Origin: Collinsella aerofaciens
Lineage (GTDB): Bacteria; Actinomycetota; Coriobacteriia; Coriobacteriales; Coriobacteriaceae
DNA length: 55,934 nt
Direction of reading: 5' to 3'
Assembly (NCBI GenBank): GCA_008671135.1
Contig: RQAP01000009.1
Coordinates: forward strand, 1 to 55,934
In this document: positions 16,338 through 24,927 of the stretch, one piece after another
Layout of the letters: each line of letters begins with the position of its first letter
Numbering within the stretch: the stretch's first letter is position 1
Notes under the pieces: model-generated
Database searches by the model: none
What the model was told of the DNA's origin: nothing
Seen by the model: the letters and a program-made list of their open reading frames with translations, nothing else
Position numbers and translations under genes: made by a program

Positions 16338-16670
16338 ATGGAGGATATGAACGAGCTGCAGATGACCTGCTTCGAGATCATCAGCTACGTCGGTACCGCC
16401 AAGAGCATGTACATCAATGCCGTGCAGAAGGCCAAGGAGGGCGATTTTGACGCCGCCGAGGAGCTTATCAAGCAGGGCGACGAGGCCTATAACGGTGGCC
16501 ACGATGTCCACATGGGGCTTCTGAAGAAAGAGGCCAACGGCGAGCGTAACGGCGAGGCCCCGTTGATTCTGCTGCATGCCGAGGACCAGATGGCCGGCAC
16601 CGAGACCATGCGCGTCATGGCGACGGAGCTCATCGAAATCCACAAGCAGCTGCAGGCACTTAAGGCCTAG
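16338..16670 (+). CDS. PTS lactose/cellobiose-family EIIA
   Basis: A helical trimeric phosphocarrier that takes phosphate from HPr and gives it to EIIB. It contains CFEIISYVGTAKSMYINAV and the phosphorylation-site region LILLHAEDQMAGTE, with His80 as the likely phospho-histidine. At 110 residues it has the usual length. I take the ATG at 16338, with AGGTG 7 nt upstream. A GTG at 16329 abutting the EIIB stop and an ATG at 16347 remain possible. It ends the PTS part of the operon; a terminator follows at 16729. Confidence 0.93.
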   Translation: MEDMNELQMTCFEIISYVGTAKSMYINAVQKAKEGDFDAAEELIKQGDEAYNGGHDVHMGLLKKEANGERNGEAPLILLHAEDQMAGTETMRVMATELIEIHKQLQALKA

Positions 16671-16728
16671 TCGGCGTTATCGCCGCGATGGACCGTGCGG
16701 TCCGACAGACAACATAGTCCCTTTGACG

Positions 16729-16768
16729 GGCGCCGGGAGTCTCCGCCTCCCGGCGCCTTTATTTTTGG
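16729..16768 (+). terminator. Terminator of the beta-glucoside PTS operon
   Basis: GGCGCCGGGAG (16729-16739) and CTCCCGGCGCC (16747-16757) form a perfect 11-bp stem with a 7-nt loop, followed by TTTATTTTT. Confidence 0.88.
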
Positions 16769-16815
16769 GGATGGTCTTGCGCGGTCTGTTGAGCGGCCAA
16801 TTGCGTTACCCCAGA

Positions 16816-16857
16816 TAAAACCTGCCAAAACAAACCTGTCCCTTTTTGGTAGGTTTT
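16816..16857. repeat. AACCTGCCAAAACAAACCTG repeat hairpin
   Basis: AAAACCTGCCAAAA (16817-16830) pairs with TTTTTGGTAGGTTTT (16843-16857). The left half is the same sequence as the right arm of the 12875-12972 hairpin. It lies just before the ROK kinase gene. Confidence 0.6.
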
Positions 16858-16911
16858 TGCCTTGGGAGCGGTACCATACAGGCAATGTTTAAACGAGAAA
16901 GGTGGGCTCCC

Positions 16912-17865
16912 ATGGAACCTAAGCAGTACTACATCGGCATCGACGTCGGCGGCACTTCGGTTAAGGAGGGCCTGTTCGACGAGGACGGCAACCTGCTGGC
17001 CAAGGCCAGCGTGCCCACGCCTCCCATCGTTGACGCCGCGGGCTTTGCCGCGGTGACCGAGGCTATCGACCAGGTGGTCGCCAAGGCCCAGATTCCGCGT
17101 GCCTTTGTGGCAGGTATTGGCCTGGCCGTTCCGTGCCCCATCCCGGCATCGGGCGATGCCAAGGTCAAGGCCAACATTGCCATTAACCTGCCCGAGCTGA
17201 GGATCGCCATTCAAAAGCACTGCCCCGACGCGGTCGTTAAGTATGAGAACGATGCCAACGCTGCTGCCATGGGCGAGGCCTGGCTCGGTTCTGCCAAGGG
17301 CGTGCAGAACGTCGTGATGGTCACCATCGGTACCGGCGTGGGCGGCGGCGTTATCGTTAACGGCGACGTGGTATCGGGCGTTGTGGGTGCTGGCGGCGAG
17401 ATTGGCCACATGTGCCTGAACCCGGCTGAGGAGCGCACCTGCGGCTGCGGCGGCCATGGCCACCTTGAGCAGTATTCCAGCGCCACCGGCGTGGTGAGCA
17501 ACTACCTTGCCGAGTGCGAGAAAGCGGGCGTCGAGCCCATCGAGCTCACCGGTCCCTCCGATTCCAAGGACGTGTTCCAGGCCTGCCACGAGGGCGACAA
17601 GCTTGCACTGGCAGCTGCCGATACCATGGCCGACTACCTCGGCCGCGCCCTGGCGCTTATTGCCAACGTGGTCGACCCCGAGATGTTCCTGATCGGCGGC
17701 GGTGCGTCTGCCTCGGCCGATGTCTACCTCGACGCAGTTCGCGAGCACTTCCAGCGCTACGCGCTTTCCGCCTCGTGCGAGACGCCCATTAAGGTCGCTT
17801 CGCTCGGCAACGACGCCGGCATCATCGGTGCCGCCTACGTAGCCCTGCGCGCTGCCGGCAAATAG
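16912..17865 (+). CDS. ROK-family glucokinase
   Basis: A 317-residue sugar kinase that probably phosphorylates glucose released by the neighbouring glucosidase. The ATP-binding phosphate-1 motif IGIDVGGTSVKEGL lies at the N terminus, the catalytic region shows YENDANAAAMGEAW, and the ROK zinc site appears as HMCLNPAEERTCGCGGHGH followed by LEQYSS. There is no helix-turn-helix, so it is an enzyme rather than a ROK repressor. The ATG at 16912 follows GAAAGGTGGGCTCCC. The terminator between EIIA and this gene suggests its own promoter. Glucokinase is the likeliest activity; mannose or an amino sugar is not excluded. Confidence 0.9.
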   Translation: MEPKQYYIGIDVGGTSVKEGLFDEDGNLLAKASVPTPPIVDAAGFAAVTEAIDQVVAKAQIPRAFVAGIGLAVPCPIPASGDAKVKANIAINLPELRIAIQKHCPDAVVKYENDANAAAMGEAWLGSAKGVQNVVMVTIGTGVGGGVIVNGDVVSGVVGAGGEIGHMCLNPAEERTCGCGGHGHLEQYSSATGVVSNYLAECEKAGVEPIELTGPSDSKDVFQACHEGDKLALAAADTMADYLGRALALIANVVDPEMFLIGGGASASADVYLDAVREHFQRYALSASCETPIKVASLGNDAGIIGAAYVALRAAGK

Positions 17866-17866
17866 C

Positions 17867-17905
17867 TGGTGCAAGGGGGTCAGGTTACTTTGCACCAACA
17901 TGGTG
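17867..17905. repeat. GGGGTCAGGTTACTTTGC repeat, second copy
   Basis: It begins 2 bp after the ROK kinase stop. The 30-bp core from GGGGTCAGGTTACTTTGC to ACATGGTG matches 7440-7469 with two differences. Here the palindrome is formed by TGGTGCAA (17867-17874) and TTGCACCA (17890-17897) instead, so only the core is conserved. Confidence 0.72.
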
Positions 17906-18031
17906 TAAAAGGGACAGCCTTGGCCCCCGTGCCTACCCCAAAATATGCCGTGGCCCTTCCGTCTGCGAAGGCTCGGCATCGGCGTGCTACCATAGCTACG
18001 TCCAAGTACACATATCAAGTGGAGGATATCC

Positions 18032-18955
18032 ATGGCAAACGTTCTTGTCTTTGGTCACCAGAACCCCGATAACGACGCCATCATGAGCGCCGTCGTCCTG
18101 TCCCAGCTGCTCAACCAGGTTGAGTATGCCGGCAACACCTACGAGGCCTGCGCCCTTGGTCAGCTTCCGGCCGAGTCCGCCAAGCTGCTCGCCGACGCCG
18201 GCATCGCCGAGCCTCGCGTGATCGAGTCCGTCGAGGCCGGTCAGCTCGTCGTCCTCACCGACCACAACGAGTCCGCCCAGTCCGTCGCCGGCCTTAAGGA
18301 TGCCACGGTCTTTGGTGTTGTCGACCATCATCGCATCGGCGACTTCGAGACCGCCGGCCCGCTGCACTACATCTGCCTGCCCTGGGGCTCCAGCTGCACC
18401 ATCGTCACCAAGCTCGCCGGCGTGCTCGGCGTTGAGCTTTCCGACGTCCAGGCTAAGCTGCTGCTCTCGGCCATGATGACCGACACGCTCATGCTCAAGA
18501 GCCCCACCACCACCGATGTCGACCGCGCCGTCGCCGCCAAGCTCGGCGAGCAGGTGGGCGTCGACCCGGTCAAGTTTGGCATGGAGGTCTTCCTTACCCG
18601 TCCGTCCGGCTCCTTCACCGCAGCCGAGATGGTCGGCAACGACATCAAGATGTTCGAGCCCGCCGGCAAGAAGCTACTCATCGGCCAGTACGAGACCGTC
18701 GACAAGAGCCGCGCGCTCGGCATGATCGACGAGATTCGCGAGGCCATGCGCGCCTACGCCGCCGAGAAGGGTGCTGACGGCATTGTTCTGTGCATCACCG
18801 ACATTATGGAGGAGGGCTCGCAGGTCCTGCTCGAGGGCGAGACCGAGGCCGCTCAGAAGGGCCTGGGCATTGCCGACGAGCACGACGGCGTCTGGATGCC
18901 GGGCGTCCTCTCCCGTAAGAAGCAGGTCGCTGCCCCCATTATGGCCGCCTGCTAG
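18032..18955 (+). CDS. ppaC: Manganese-dependent inorganic pyrophosphatase (family II)
   Basis: This DHH-superfamily enzyme hydrolyses pyrophosphate to phosphate, pulling biosynthetic reactions forward. The N-terminal metal site shows VFGHQNPDNDAIMSA; the DHH motif appears as VVDHHRIGDF (about 92-101). The C-terminal DHHA2-type domain closes with a basic VLSRKKQVAAPIM segment for substrate binding. The 307-residue size is standard, without regulatory CBS domains. GGAGGATATCC precedes the ATG. It is monocistronic, with a strong terminator at 18975. Confidence 0.96.
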   Translation: MANVLVFGHQNPDNDAIMSAVVLSQLLNQVEYAGNTYEACALGQLPAESAKLLADAGIAEPRVIESVEAGQLVVLTDHNESAQSVAGLKDATVFGVVDHHRIGDFETAGPLHYICLPWGSSCTIVTKLAGVLGVELSDVQAKLLLSAMMTDTLMLKSPTTTDVDRAVAAKLGEQVGVDPVKFGMEVFLTRPSGSFTAAEMVGNDIKMFEPAGKKLLIGQYETVDKSRALGMIDEIREAMRAYAAEKGADGIVLCITDIMEEGSQVLLEGETEAAQKGLGIADEHDGVWMPGVLSRKKQVAAPIMAAC

Positions 18956-18974
18956 GTTTAGTTGACCAAATGCC

Positions 18975-19015
18975 ACGACCGGATCGCGGACACCCCGCGC
19001 TCCGGTCGTTTTTTG
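18975..19015 (+). terminator. Terminator of the pyrophosphatase gene
   Basis: ACGACCGGA and TCCGGTCGT form the outer stem and GCGG/CCGC the inner one, followed by TTTTTTG. Confidence 0.9.
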
Positions 19016-19222
19016 TGCACGGCGCCGCGTCGTCTCTTGGACGGGCGTGCCCGTGCCGTTGAGCAAATAATGTTCAACCTGTGGTTCCGCTTTTCGGCCG
19101 TGCTTGTGCGCTTGTCGTGCAGGGTAGGCTAGATGCAGGCGTAATACGTTAGAGCGCGGCGCCGCCACTTGGGCGGGCCGTGCTTTTTTAAGACGGGAGC
19201 CTTCCCGTGAAAGGAGCCGCCC

Positions 19223-20581
19223 ATGGCAGCACCCGAGCAGCTGTTCAACGTTCGTGAGCGCAAGCGTTTTGAGCGCCACGACATTTGGGAGCGCATCGCC
19301 GAGAACGGCACGATTTCCGCCGCCGTCATGGTCTTCGCCGCCATCGCCGCCGTCGTTTGCGCCAACACCGATGCCTACGAGGTCATCCATCACTTTTTGG
19401 AGACCCCGCTGTATGTGGGTCTGGGCAACCTTACGGCCGGTCTCACCGTTGAGCTTTTCGTCAACGACTTCCTCATGGCGATTTTCTTTTTGCTGGTGGG
19501 CATTGAGCTTAAGTACGAGATGACGGTCGGCGAGCTCAAGAATCCGCGTCAGGCCATGCTTCCCATGCTGGCGGCCGTGGGCGGCGTCGTCGTTCCCGCT
19601 TGCATCTACCTGATCTTTAACCATGCCGGCGCCCACAACGGCTGGGCCATCCCCATGGCAACCGATATTGCCTTTGCACTGGGCGTGCTGTCGCTTTTGG
19701 GCAATCGCGTGCCCAACGGCGTGCGCGTGTTCTTCTCGACGCTCGCCATCGCCGACGACCTCATCTCCATCGCCGCCATCGCCATCTTCTACGGTCAGAG
19801 CCCCAATCCGTTTTGGTTGGGCGCCGCCGCGCTTGTGACCTGCGCGCTCGTGTGGCTCAACAAGACGCAGCATTACCGCCTTGCCCCGTATTCGGTACTG
19901 GGTCTGCTGTTGTGGTTCTGCATGTTCAAGAGTGGCGTACATGCCACGCTTGCTGGCGTTATCCTGGCCTTTACCATCCCGGCCAAGTGCGGCGTCAAGC
20001 TCGATAGCCTCACCGATTGGTTGGGCGAGTGCCTGCCGCTGCTCGATGACCGCTACGACGACGAGGCACACATCCTGGGTCAGCATGACTTTACCGTCTC
20101 GACCACCAAGGTCGAGCGCGTCATGCACCGCGTGACCCCGCCGCTCATCCGCATGGAGCGTCTGATCTCCACGCCGGTCAACTTTGTGATCCTGCCGATC
20201 TTTGCGTTCGTCAACGCACAGGTTCGCCTAGTGGGCGTGGACATGAGCACGCTGCTCACCGACCCGGTGACGCTCGGCGTGTACTTTGGCATGCTGCTGG
20301 GTAAGCCGATCGGTATCTTTGGCATGACGTTCGCCTTGGTCAAGCTCAAGGCCTGCGAGCTGCCGCACAATGTCAACTGGCATATGATTGCCGGCGTGGG
20401 CATTCTGGGCGGTATCGGCTTTACCATGTCGATTCTCATCAGCGGCCTCGCCTTCCCGACGGCCCAGTTTGAGGTTCTGGCTGCCAAGGCCGCTATTCTC
20501 GCCGGCTCTGTCACCGCGGCCGTACTTGGCATGATCTACATGAGTGTGATCTGCAAGCACCCCGCGCCCAAGAACGAGTAG
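19223..20581 (+). CDS. nhaA: Na+/H+ antiporter NhaA
   Basis: NhaA expels sodium in exchange for protons and helps control pH and salt. It has about twelve membrane helices and the family marks AIFFLLVGIELKYEM, GWAIPMATDIAFALGVLSLLG and FSTLAIADDLISIAAIAIFY; the paired Asp in ADD corresponds to the ion-binding aspartates. At 452 residues it is longer than E. coli NhaA, because of a hydrophilic loop (about 265-310, LDDRYDDEAHILGQHDF). GAAAGGAGCCGCCC precedes the ATG. It is monocistronic; the 3' flank holds an unusual repeat. Confidence 0.95.
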   Translation: MAAPEQLFNVRERKRFERHDIWERIAENGTISAAVMVFAAIAAVVCANTDAYEVIHHFLETPLYVGLGNLTAGLTVELFVNDFLMAIFFLLVGIELKYEMTVGELKNPRQAMLPMLAAVGGVVVPACIYLIFNHAGAHNGWAIPMATDIAFALGVLSLLGNRVPNGVRVFFSTLAIADDLISIAAIAIFYGQSPNPFWLGAAALVTCALVWLNKTQHYRLAPYSVLGLLLWFCMFKSGVHATLAGVILAFTIPAKCGVKLDSLTDWLGECLPLLDDRYDDEAHILGQHDFTVSTTKVERVMHRVTPPLIRMERLISTPVNFVILPIFAFVNAQVRLVGVDMSTLLTDPVTLGVYFGMLLGKPIGIFGMTFALVKLKACELPHNVNWHMIAGVGILGGIGFTMSILISGLAFPTAQFEVLAAKAAILAGSVTAAVLGMIYMSVICKHPAPKNE

Positions 20582-20674
20582 GCGCGTAGAAACAGACGCC
20601 AGAGCCTGCTCGAGCGCGTGTAAAACGCGGTTTTGAGTGGTACTTGCCACCTGCCGGACACCCCAGTGGCCAAA

Positions 20675-20710
20675 AAACGCCGTTTGTGAGTACTGTCACA
20701 AACGGCGTTT
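20675..20710. terminator. Symmetric hairpin after nhaA
   Basis: AAACGCCGTTTGTG (20675-20688) and CACAAACGGCGTTT (20697-20710) are perfect 14-bp arms around AGTACTGT, flanked by A and T runs. It probably ends nhaA transcription, and it is also the left end of the MITE-like element. Confidence 0.75.
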
Positions 20711-20812
20711 CATTTTAGGCGCGAAAAATAATGTACAAATCTATTCTGTCTGTGCATTAACGATTGCGTGGCTGGACGAAAAATGCTGATGCATCCTTCC
20801 AAAACCGGACAC

Positions 20813-20835
20813 AAAAGGCCAAGACTGGCCTTTTT
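20813..20835 (+). terminator. Small terminator hairpin inside element 1
   Basis: AAAAGGCCA, an AGAC loop and TGGCCTTTTT form a compact intrinsic terminator. A shorter hairpin (AGGC...GCCT) sits at the equivalent place in the second element. Confidence 0.7.
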
Positions 20836-20913
20836 AATTCAAAATCGCTGTTACTAAAAAAGTAACAGTACTCATATTTGCTATTTTTTGACCACAGGCC
20901 CCAATGACTAGGT

Positions 20914-21168
20914 TTATTCCACGGTGCCGTAGACGGCGCCCCAGCCGTGGGCGGCCAAGGCGGAGTTGAGCTGGTCGCAAAGTGACTGGCGGTCGTAATA
21001 GCCGGGCGGTAGCAGGTTGACGATTTCCATGAGGTCGGGCGCCAGGTCCAAGATCTCGGCCTGTACGATCAGATCTAGGCGGTCGATGGCGTGGCGATCG
21101 TAAAACAGTCCGTCGACCAGGCGCTGCAGGTCGCCGAATTCCTCGGCCTGGAACGATCCATACTCCAT
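20914..21168 (-). CDS. Small hypothetical protein, 84 residues
   Basis: I do not recognise this acidic protein (pI clearly low from its Asp/Glu content). It has no membrane segment or metal motif. It looks helical, with LQRLVDGLFYDRHAIDRLDLIVQAEILDL cited only in part here: LVDGLFYDRHAI and LMEIVNLLPPGYYDRQSL. The ATG at 21168 has CAAGGAGGCACT directly upstream, a strong ribosome-binding site, which makes it a credible gene. It stands alone, divergent from the aminotransferase. Confidence 0.72.
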   Translation of the reverse strand: MEYGSFQAEEFGDLQRLVDGLFYDRHAIDRLDLIVQAEILDLAPDLMEIVNLLPPGYYDRQSLCDQLNSALAAHGWGAVYGTVE

Positions 21169-21318
21169 AGTGCCTCCTTGGGCCCCCCACGCCGGTATGT
21201 GCGGCGATTCGTAATTTATTGCGATGGACTTAATCTATCACGGCTTCATAACGTTGCGGCGGTGGCGGTCTATACTTAGACGAACTGCAACGTACCGCTT
21301 CGCGAAAGGTCGCACCCC

Positions 21319-22623
21319 ATGCAGACGATCTACCAGAAGATGGAAACCACCGAACTCGATGCCGCCATCGAGGCACTCAAAGCCGAGGTCGCCGAGGTCA
21401 AGGCCAAGGGCCTGGCGCTCGACATGGCCCGCGGCAAGCCGTCGCCCTCCCAAGTGGACATCTCGCGCCCCATGCTTGATATCCTCAACGCCGACGCCGA
21501 TTTGCACGATGGCAACGTCGATTGTTCCAACTACGGCTGCTTCGAGGGTATTCCTTCGGCACGCAAGTTGGCAGGGGAGTTCCTGGGCTGCCCCGCCGAG
21601 CAGACGCTCGTGCTGGGTTCGTCGAGCCTTTTGATCGAGCATGACATCGCCGGCATGTTCTGGCGTTGCGGCTCGTGCGGCAGCGAGCCCTGGGACGCCT
21701 ACGAGGCCGCGCACGACGGCAAGAAGGTCAAGTTCCTGTGCCCCGTTCCCGGCTACGATCGCCACTTTGGCATCACCGCCGACTTGGGCATCGAGAACGT
21801 CCCCGTCGCGATGACCGACAACGGCCCCGACATGGACGAGATCGAGCGCCTCGTTGCCGCCGACGACTCCATTAAGGGTATCTGGTGCGTGCCCAAGTAT
21901 TCCAACCCCACGGGCATCACCTTTAGCGAGGACACCGTGCGTCGCCTGGTCGAGATGCCCACGGCCGCGCCCGATTTCCGCATCTTCTGGGACAACGCTT
22001 ACTGCGTGCACGACCTGTACGACGAGACCGACGAGCTCGCAAACATCTTTGACCTCGCTCGCGTGGCGGGCACCGAGGACCGCGTGGTGGCCTTTGCCTC
22101 GACATCCAAGATCACCTTCCCGGGCGCCGGCATCGGCTTTATCGGTGCGAGCCCCGCGGTCATCGCCGAGTTCTCCAAGTGCCTGAAGGCCGGCCTCATC
22201 AGCGCCGACAAGCTCAACCAGCTGCGTCACGTGCGCTTCCTTCCCACCATCGAGGCGGTCAAGGAGCACATGAAAAAGCACGCCGAGTTCCTGCGTCCGC
22301 GCTTTGAGGCCGTCGAGCGCAAGCTCACCGAGGGCTTGGGCGACACGGGCTGCGCCACCTGGACGCACCCCCGCGGCGGCTACTTTGTAAGCTTCGATGG
22401 TCCCGAGGGCTCGGCCCAGAAGGTCGCCGCGCTCTGCGCCGACCTGGGCGTCAAGCTCACGCCGGCCGGTGCTACCTGGCCCTATGGCAAGGACCCGCGC
22501 GACACCAACATCCGCATCGCGCCGAGCTATCCCACGGTCGAGGACCTGGAGGCCGCGCTCGATGTGCTGGTGCTGGCCGTTAAGCTCGTCGCTGCCGAGC
22601 TTGCGCGTGCCGAGCGCGCCTAA
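21319..22623 (+). CDS. Pyridoxal-phosphate aminotransferase, aspartate-type (Rv3722c-like)
   Basis: A 434-residue fold-type I aminotransferase of the unusual family that includes mycobacterial Rv3722c, shown to be an aspartate aminotransferase. The N terminus has LDMARGKPSPSQVDIS, the middle has WCVPKYSNPTGITFS, and the PLP lysine sits in FASTSKITFPGAGIGF. The C-terminal HPRGGYFVSF and a substrate-carboxylate Arg in RDTNIRIAPSYP fit. It likely links aspartate and glutamate nitrogen with oxaloacetate and 2-oxoglutarate. The ATG at 21319 follows GCGAAAGGTCGCACCCC. Apparently monocistronic or cotranscribed with the STAS gene 51 bp downstream. Confidence 0.88.
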   Translation: MQTIYQKMETTELDAAIEALKAEVAEVKAKGLALDMARGKPSPSQVDISRPMLDILNADADLHDGNVDCSNYGCFEGIPSARKLAGEFLGCPAEQTLVLGSSSLLIEHDIAGMFWRCGSCGSEPWDAYEAAHDGKKVKFLCPVPGYDRHFGITADLGIENVPVAMTDNGPDMDEIERLVAADDSIKGIWCVPKYSNPTGITFSEDTVRRLVEMPTAAPDFRIFWDNAYCVHDLYDETDELANIFDLARVAGTEDRVVAFASTSKITFPGAGIGFIGASPAVIAEFSKCLKAGLISADKLNQLRHVRFLPTIEAVKEHMKKHAEFLRPRFEAVERKLTEGLGDTGCATWTHPRGGYFVSFDGPEGSAQKVAALCADLGVKLTPAGATWPYGKDPRDTNIRIAPSYPTVEDLEAALDVLVLAVKLVAAELARAERA

Positions 22624-22674
22624 CGCGCGGCTTCCCGTACTATCCGCACTTTCGATACGTAAAGGAGCATATAC

Positions 22675-22989
22675 ATGGATTTGGGTATTTCCACCAACCC
22701 CACGCCAGAGCTCTACACCATTACGGTAACCGGCGAGATCGATATCTCTAACGCCGATAGCCTGCGTAATGCTATCGACCTGGCGCTCGAGCAGCCCACT
22801 GAGGCCGTTGAGCTCGATTTTGCCCAGGTGAGCTACATCGACTCGACGGGCATTGGCGTGCTTGTGGGCGCCGCGCACCACGCGGTCGACCACGGCAAGC
22901 GCTTTAGCTGCACCAATGTGCAGCCCCCGGTGATGCGCGTGGTTCAGCTGTTGGGCGTCGACCAGGAGATTTCGATCACCGCTGCATAA
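22675..22989 (+). CDS. STAS-domain anti-sigma-factor antagonist
   Basis: A 104-residue SpoIIAA/RsbV-like protein. It has the strand YTITVTGEIDISNADSLRNA at the N terminus and the phosphorylation loop VSYIDSTGIGVLVGA, in which the Ser is the residue normally phosphorylated by a partner anti-sigma kinase. In this family, the unphosphorylated form frees a sigma factor from its anti-sigma. No anti-sigma or sigma gene is in the window, so its partner must be elsewhere. AAAGGAGCATATAC precedes the ATG. Confidence 0.9.
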   Translation: MDLGISTNPTPELYTITVTGEIDISNADSLRNAIDLALEQPTEAVELDFAQVSYIDSTGIGVLVGAAHHAVDHGKRFSCTNVQPPVMRVVQLLGVDQEISITAA

Positions 22990-23142
22990 TCTTTGCCCCC
23001 AAAAGGGCATGCCGTTTGGCATATGTTTGTGATGCGCTCGGACGTTTTGGCGTCCGGGCGCTATACTTGACCGAATGAATAGACGAGTTCCGGCCGAATG
23101 GCGCGGTGCGGGCTCGACTCACATCGAGCCTTGGAGGTATGT

Positions 23143-23718
23143 GTGTTTGGTATTGGAGAGGGTGAGCTCGCGATCATCGTGGTCTTCGGCTTTTTGCTGT
23201 TTGGCCCGGATAAGCTCCCGCAGATGGGCCGCACGATCGGCCGTGCCATCCGTCAGTTCCGCGAGACGCAGGAAAAGATGACGGCCGTTGTTCAGTCCGA
23301 GATTATCGATCCGGTGAGCGAGGCCGCGTCGGCTCCGGTCAAGCCCAAGAAGGCTGCCGTCGACGACGATTCCGATGCGGACGAGGATGCCGCCGAGACG
23401 GCGGCGCCCGCCAAGAAGGAGACCTTTGCCGAGCGCCGCGCCCGTCTTGCTGCCGAGAAGGCCGCGAGCGAGGGTGCCACCGAGGACGAAGGCGCTGCTG
23501 GGGAGGCTGAGGGTGCCGAGCCTGCCGCTGCCGCCGTCGAGCCCGAACCTGCTGCAGAGCCGGAGCCGGAGCCCGAGCCCGAGCCGGCAGAGCCCACGAC
23601 GGCTGACCTCTACGCCCGTCGTCCCCGCAAGCGCAAGGCCGTCGTCGACCAGCTCGCTCGCGAGCTCGAGGCCGAGGACGATGCCGCTGCCGATGCCCCG
23701 AAGGGAGGCGATGAGTAA
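23143..23718 (+). CDS. tatB: Sec-independent translocase subunit TatA/TatB
   Basis: It starts FGIGEGELAIIVVFGFLLFGPDKLPQMG, which is quoted here only as its marks: one membrane helix (about 7-20), the FGPDKLP hinge and an amphipathic helix. Pairing with tatC and the FGIGEGEL start suggest TatB, but a TatA role is possible because no separate tatA is visible. The tail (about 60-190) is a long Ala/Glu/Pro-rich disordered region with EPEPE repeats, much longer than in E. coli TatB. I choose the GTG at 23143 with GGAGG upstream. The stop overlaps the tatC start by 1 bp. Confidence 0.9.
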   Translation: MFGIGEGELAIIVVFGFLLFGPDKLPQMGRTIGRAIRQFRETQEKMTAVVQSEIIDPVSEAASAPVKPKKAAVDDDSDADEDAAETAAPAKKETFAERRARLAAEKAASEGATEDEGAAGEAEGAEPAAAAVEPEPAAEPEPEPEPEPAEPTTADLYARRPRKRKAVVDQLARELEAEDDAAADAPKGGDE

Positions 23719-24509
23719 TGCCTATCGGACCTGCGCGTATGCCGCTCTTCGATCACCTGGGAGAGCTCCGTCGCCGCCTGACCATCGTGGTCGTCTCGGT
23801 GTTTGCCGCAGCCATCGTGCTGTATTTCGCCACGCCCGTGGTGCTCGACATCCTGGAAGACCCCATCCGCTCCTTTGTGCCGGATGGTAAGTTCTACATC
23901 ACCACCACGCTCGGCGGCTTTGGCCTGCGCTTCTCGCTGGCCATCAAGATGGCCGTGGTCATGTGCACGCCCATGATCATCTGGCAGATTCTGGCGTTTT
24001 TCCTGCCGGCGCTTCGCCCCAACGAGCGCAAGTGGGTCGTGCCCACGGTGCTCGCCTCGACGGTGCTGTTCTTCCTGGGCGCAATCTTTTGCTACTTCAT
24101 CATCATCCCTGCGGGCTTTGAGTGGCTCATCGGCGAGACCTCGGCCGTTGCCACGGCACTGCCCGACCTGGAGAACTACGTCAACATGGAGCTGCTCTTT
24201 ATGATCGGCTTTGGCGTGGCGTTTGAGCTGCCGCTCATCATCTTTTACCTGTCCGTCTTCCATATCGTGTCCTACGCGGCCTTCCGCGGCGCCTGGCGCT
24301 ACGTGTACGTGGGCCTGCTTGTAGGCTCGGCTGTGATTACGCCCGACGGCTCGCCCGTTACGCTGGGCCTCATGTATGGCGCCCTGCTCTCGCTCTACGA
24401 GATTTCGCTCGCCATTGCCCGCGTGGTCATTACCGCGCGCGAGGGCAAGGAGGGCTTGTTTGTGAGCCGTCTGGACCTGTTCTCGGACGATGAGGACGAC
24501 GAGGAGTAA
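23718..24509 (+). CDS. tatC: Sec-independent translocase subunit TatC
   Basis: TatC is the receptor of the twin-arginine pathway for folded proteins. The 263-residue protein has six hydrophobic helices and the conserved N-terminal FDHLGELRRRL, where Glu contacts the twin arginines. It also shows FFLPALRPNERKWV and a second-half GFGVAFELPLIIFYL. It ends with an acidic DDEDDEE tail. It overlaps tatB (TAATG), so the two are translationally coupled, and hypA follows 6 bp later. A likely client is the SRRVF-signal lipoprotein at 29540. Confidence 0.96.
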   Translation: MPIGPARMPLFDHLGELRRRLTIVVVSVFAAAIVLYFATPVVLDILEDPIRSFVPDGKFYITTTLGGFGLRFSLAIKMAVVMCTPMIIWQILAFFLPALRPNERKWVVPTVLASTVLFFLGAIFCYFIIIPAGFEWLIGETSAVATALPDLENYVNMELLFMIGFGVAFELPLIIFYLSVFHIVSYAAFRGAWRYVYVGLLVGSAVITPDGSPVTLGLMYGALLSLYEISLAIARVVITAREGKEGLFVSRLDLFSDDEDDEE

Positions 24510-24515
24510 ATCGGT

Positions 24516-24872
24516 ATGCACGAGGTTGGCATTGTCAACGGCATGCTCGATACAGTGATTCGCGCGGCGCGTGGGGCGGGGGCCTCGCGCGCCGTTTTGG
24601 TAACGCTGCGTATCGGGGATATGACCGAAGTTGTGCGCGAGGCGCTCGACTTTGCGTGGGAGACATTTCGCGATGAGGACCCGCTCACGCGGGGCTGCGA
24701 GCTCGCGGTTGAGGAGATTCACCCACAAAGTGAATGCCTGGACTGCGGCGAGGTCTTCGACCACGATCGCTTCCACTGTCGCTGTCCCCAGTGTGGTGGT
24801 GCCAACGTGCGCCTACTGCACGGCCGCGAGCTCGATATCGCGAGTATCGAAATCGAAACCCCCGACGATTAG
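24516..24872 (+). CDS. hypA: Hydrogenase nickel-incorporation protein HypA
   Basis: HypA delivers nickel to [NiFe]-hydrogenase precursors (or urease) together with HypB. The N-terminal nickel site MHEVGIVNGM (Met1-His2-Glu3) is intact, and the zinc site has the two cysteine pairs CLDCG and CPQCG around a short loop, at about 74 and 92. The 118-residue length is typical. It follows tatC by 6 bp and precedes hypB by 55 bp. No hydrogenase structural genes are in the window. Confidence 0.96.
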   Translation: MHEVGIVNGMLDTVIRAARGAGASRAVLVTLRIGDMTEVVREALDFAWETFRDEDPLTRGCELAVEEIHPQSECLDCGEVFDHDRFHCRCPQCGGANVRLLHGRELDIASIEIETPDD

Positions 24873-24927
24873 CCCGCTAGCCATCTGGTGATGGGGTATA
24901 AAGGGGCCAAAGTAAGGAGCGCTAAGT

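Larger units (their letters stand above)
20666..20895. repeat. MITE-like element 1, bounded by inverted AGTACTCATATTTGC-type ends
   Basis: The left end (20666-20713) reads GTGGCCAAAAAA, then a 14-bp stem around AGTACTGT. The right end (20848-20895) is the inverted version, with CTGTTAC/GTAACAG arms (20848-20868), then AGTACTCATATTTGC and TTTTTTGACCAC. The 230-bp span is close to the 219 bp of the element at 36437-36655, with ends in the same orientation. No reading frame is visible inside. Its right flank CCCCAATGACTAGG also occurs at 30763-30776. Confidence 0.75.
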
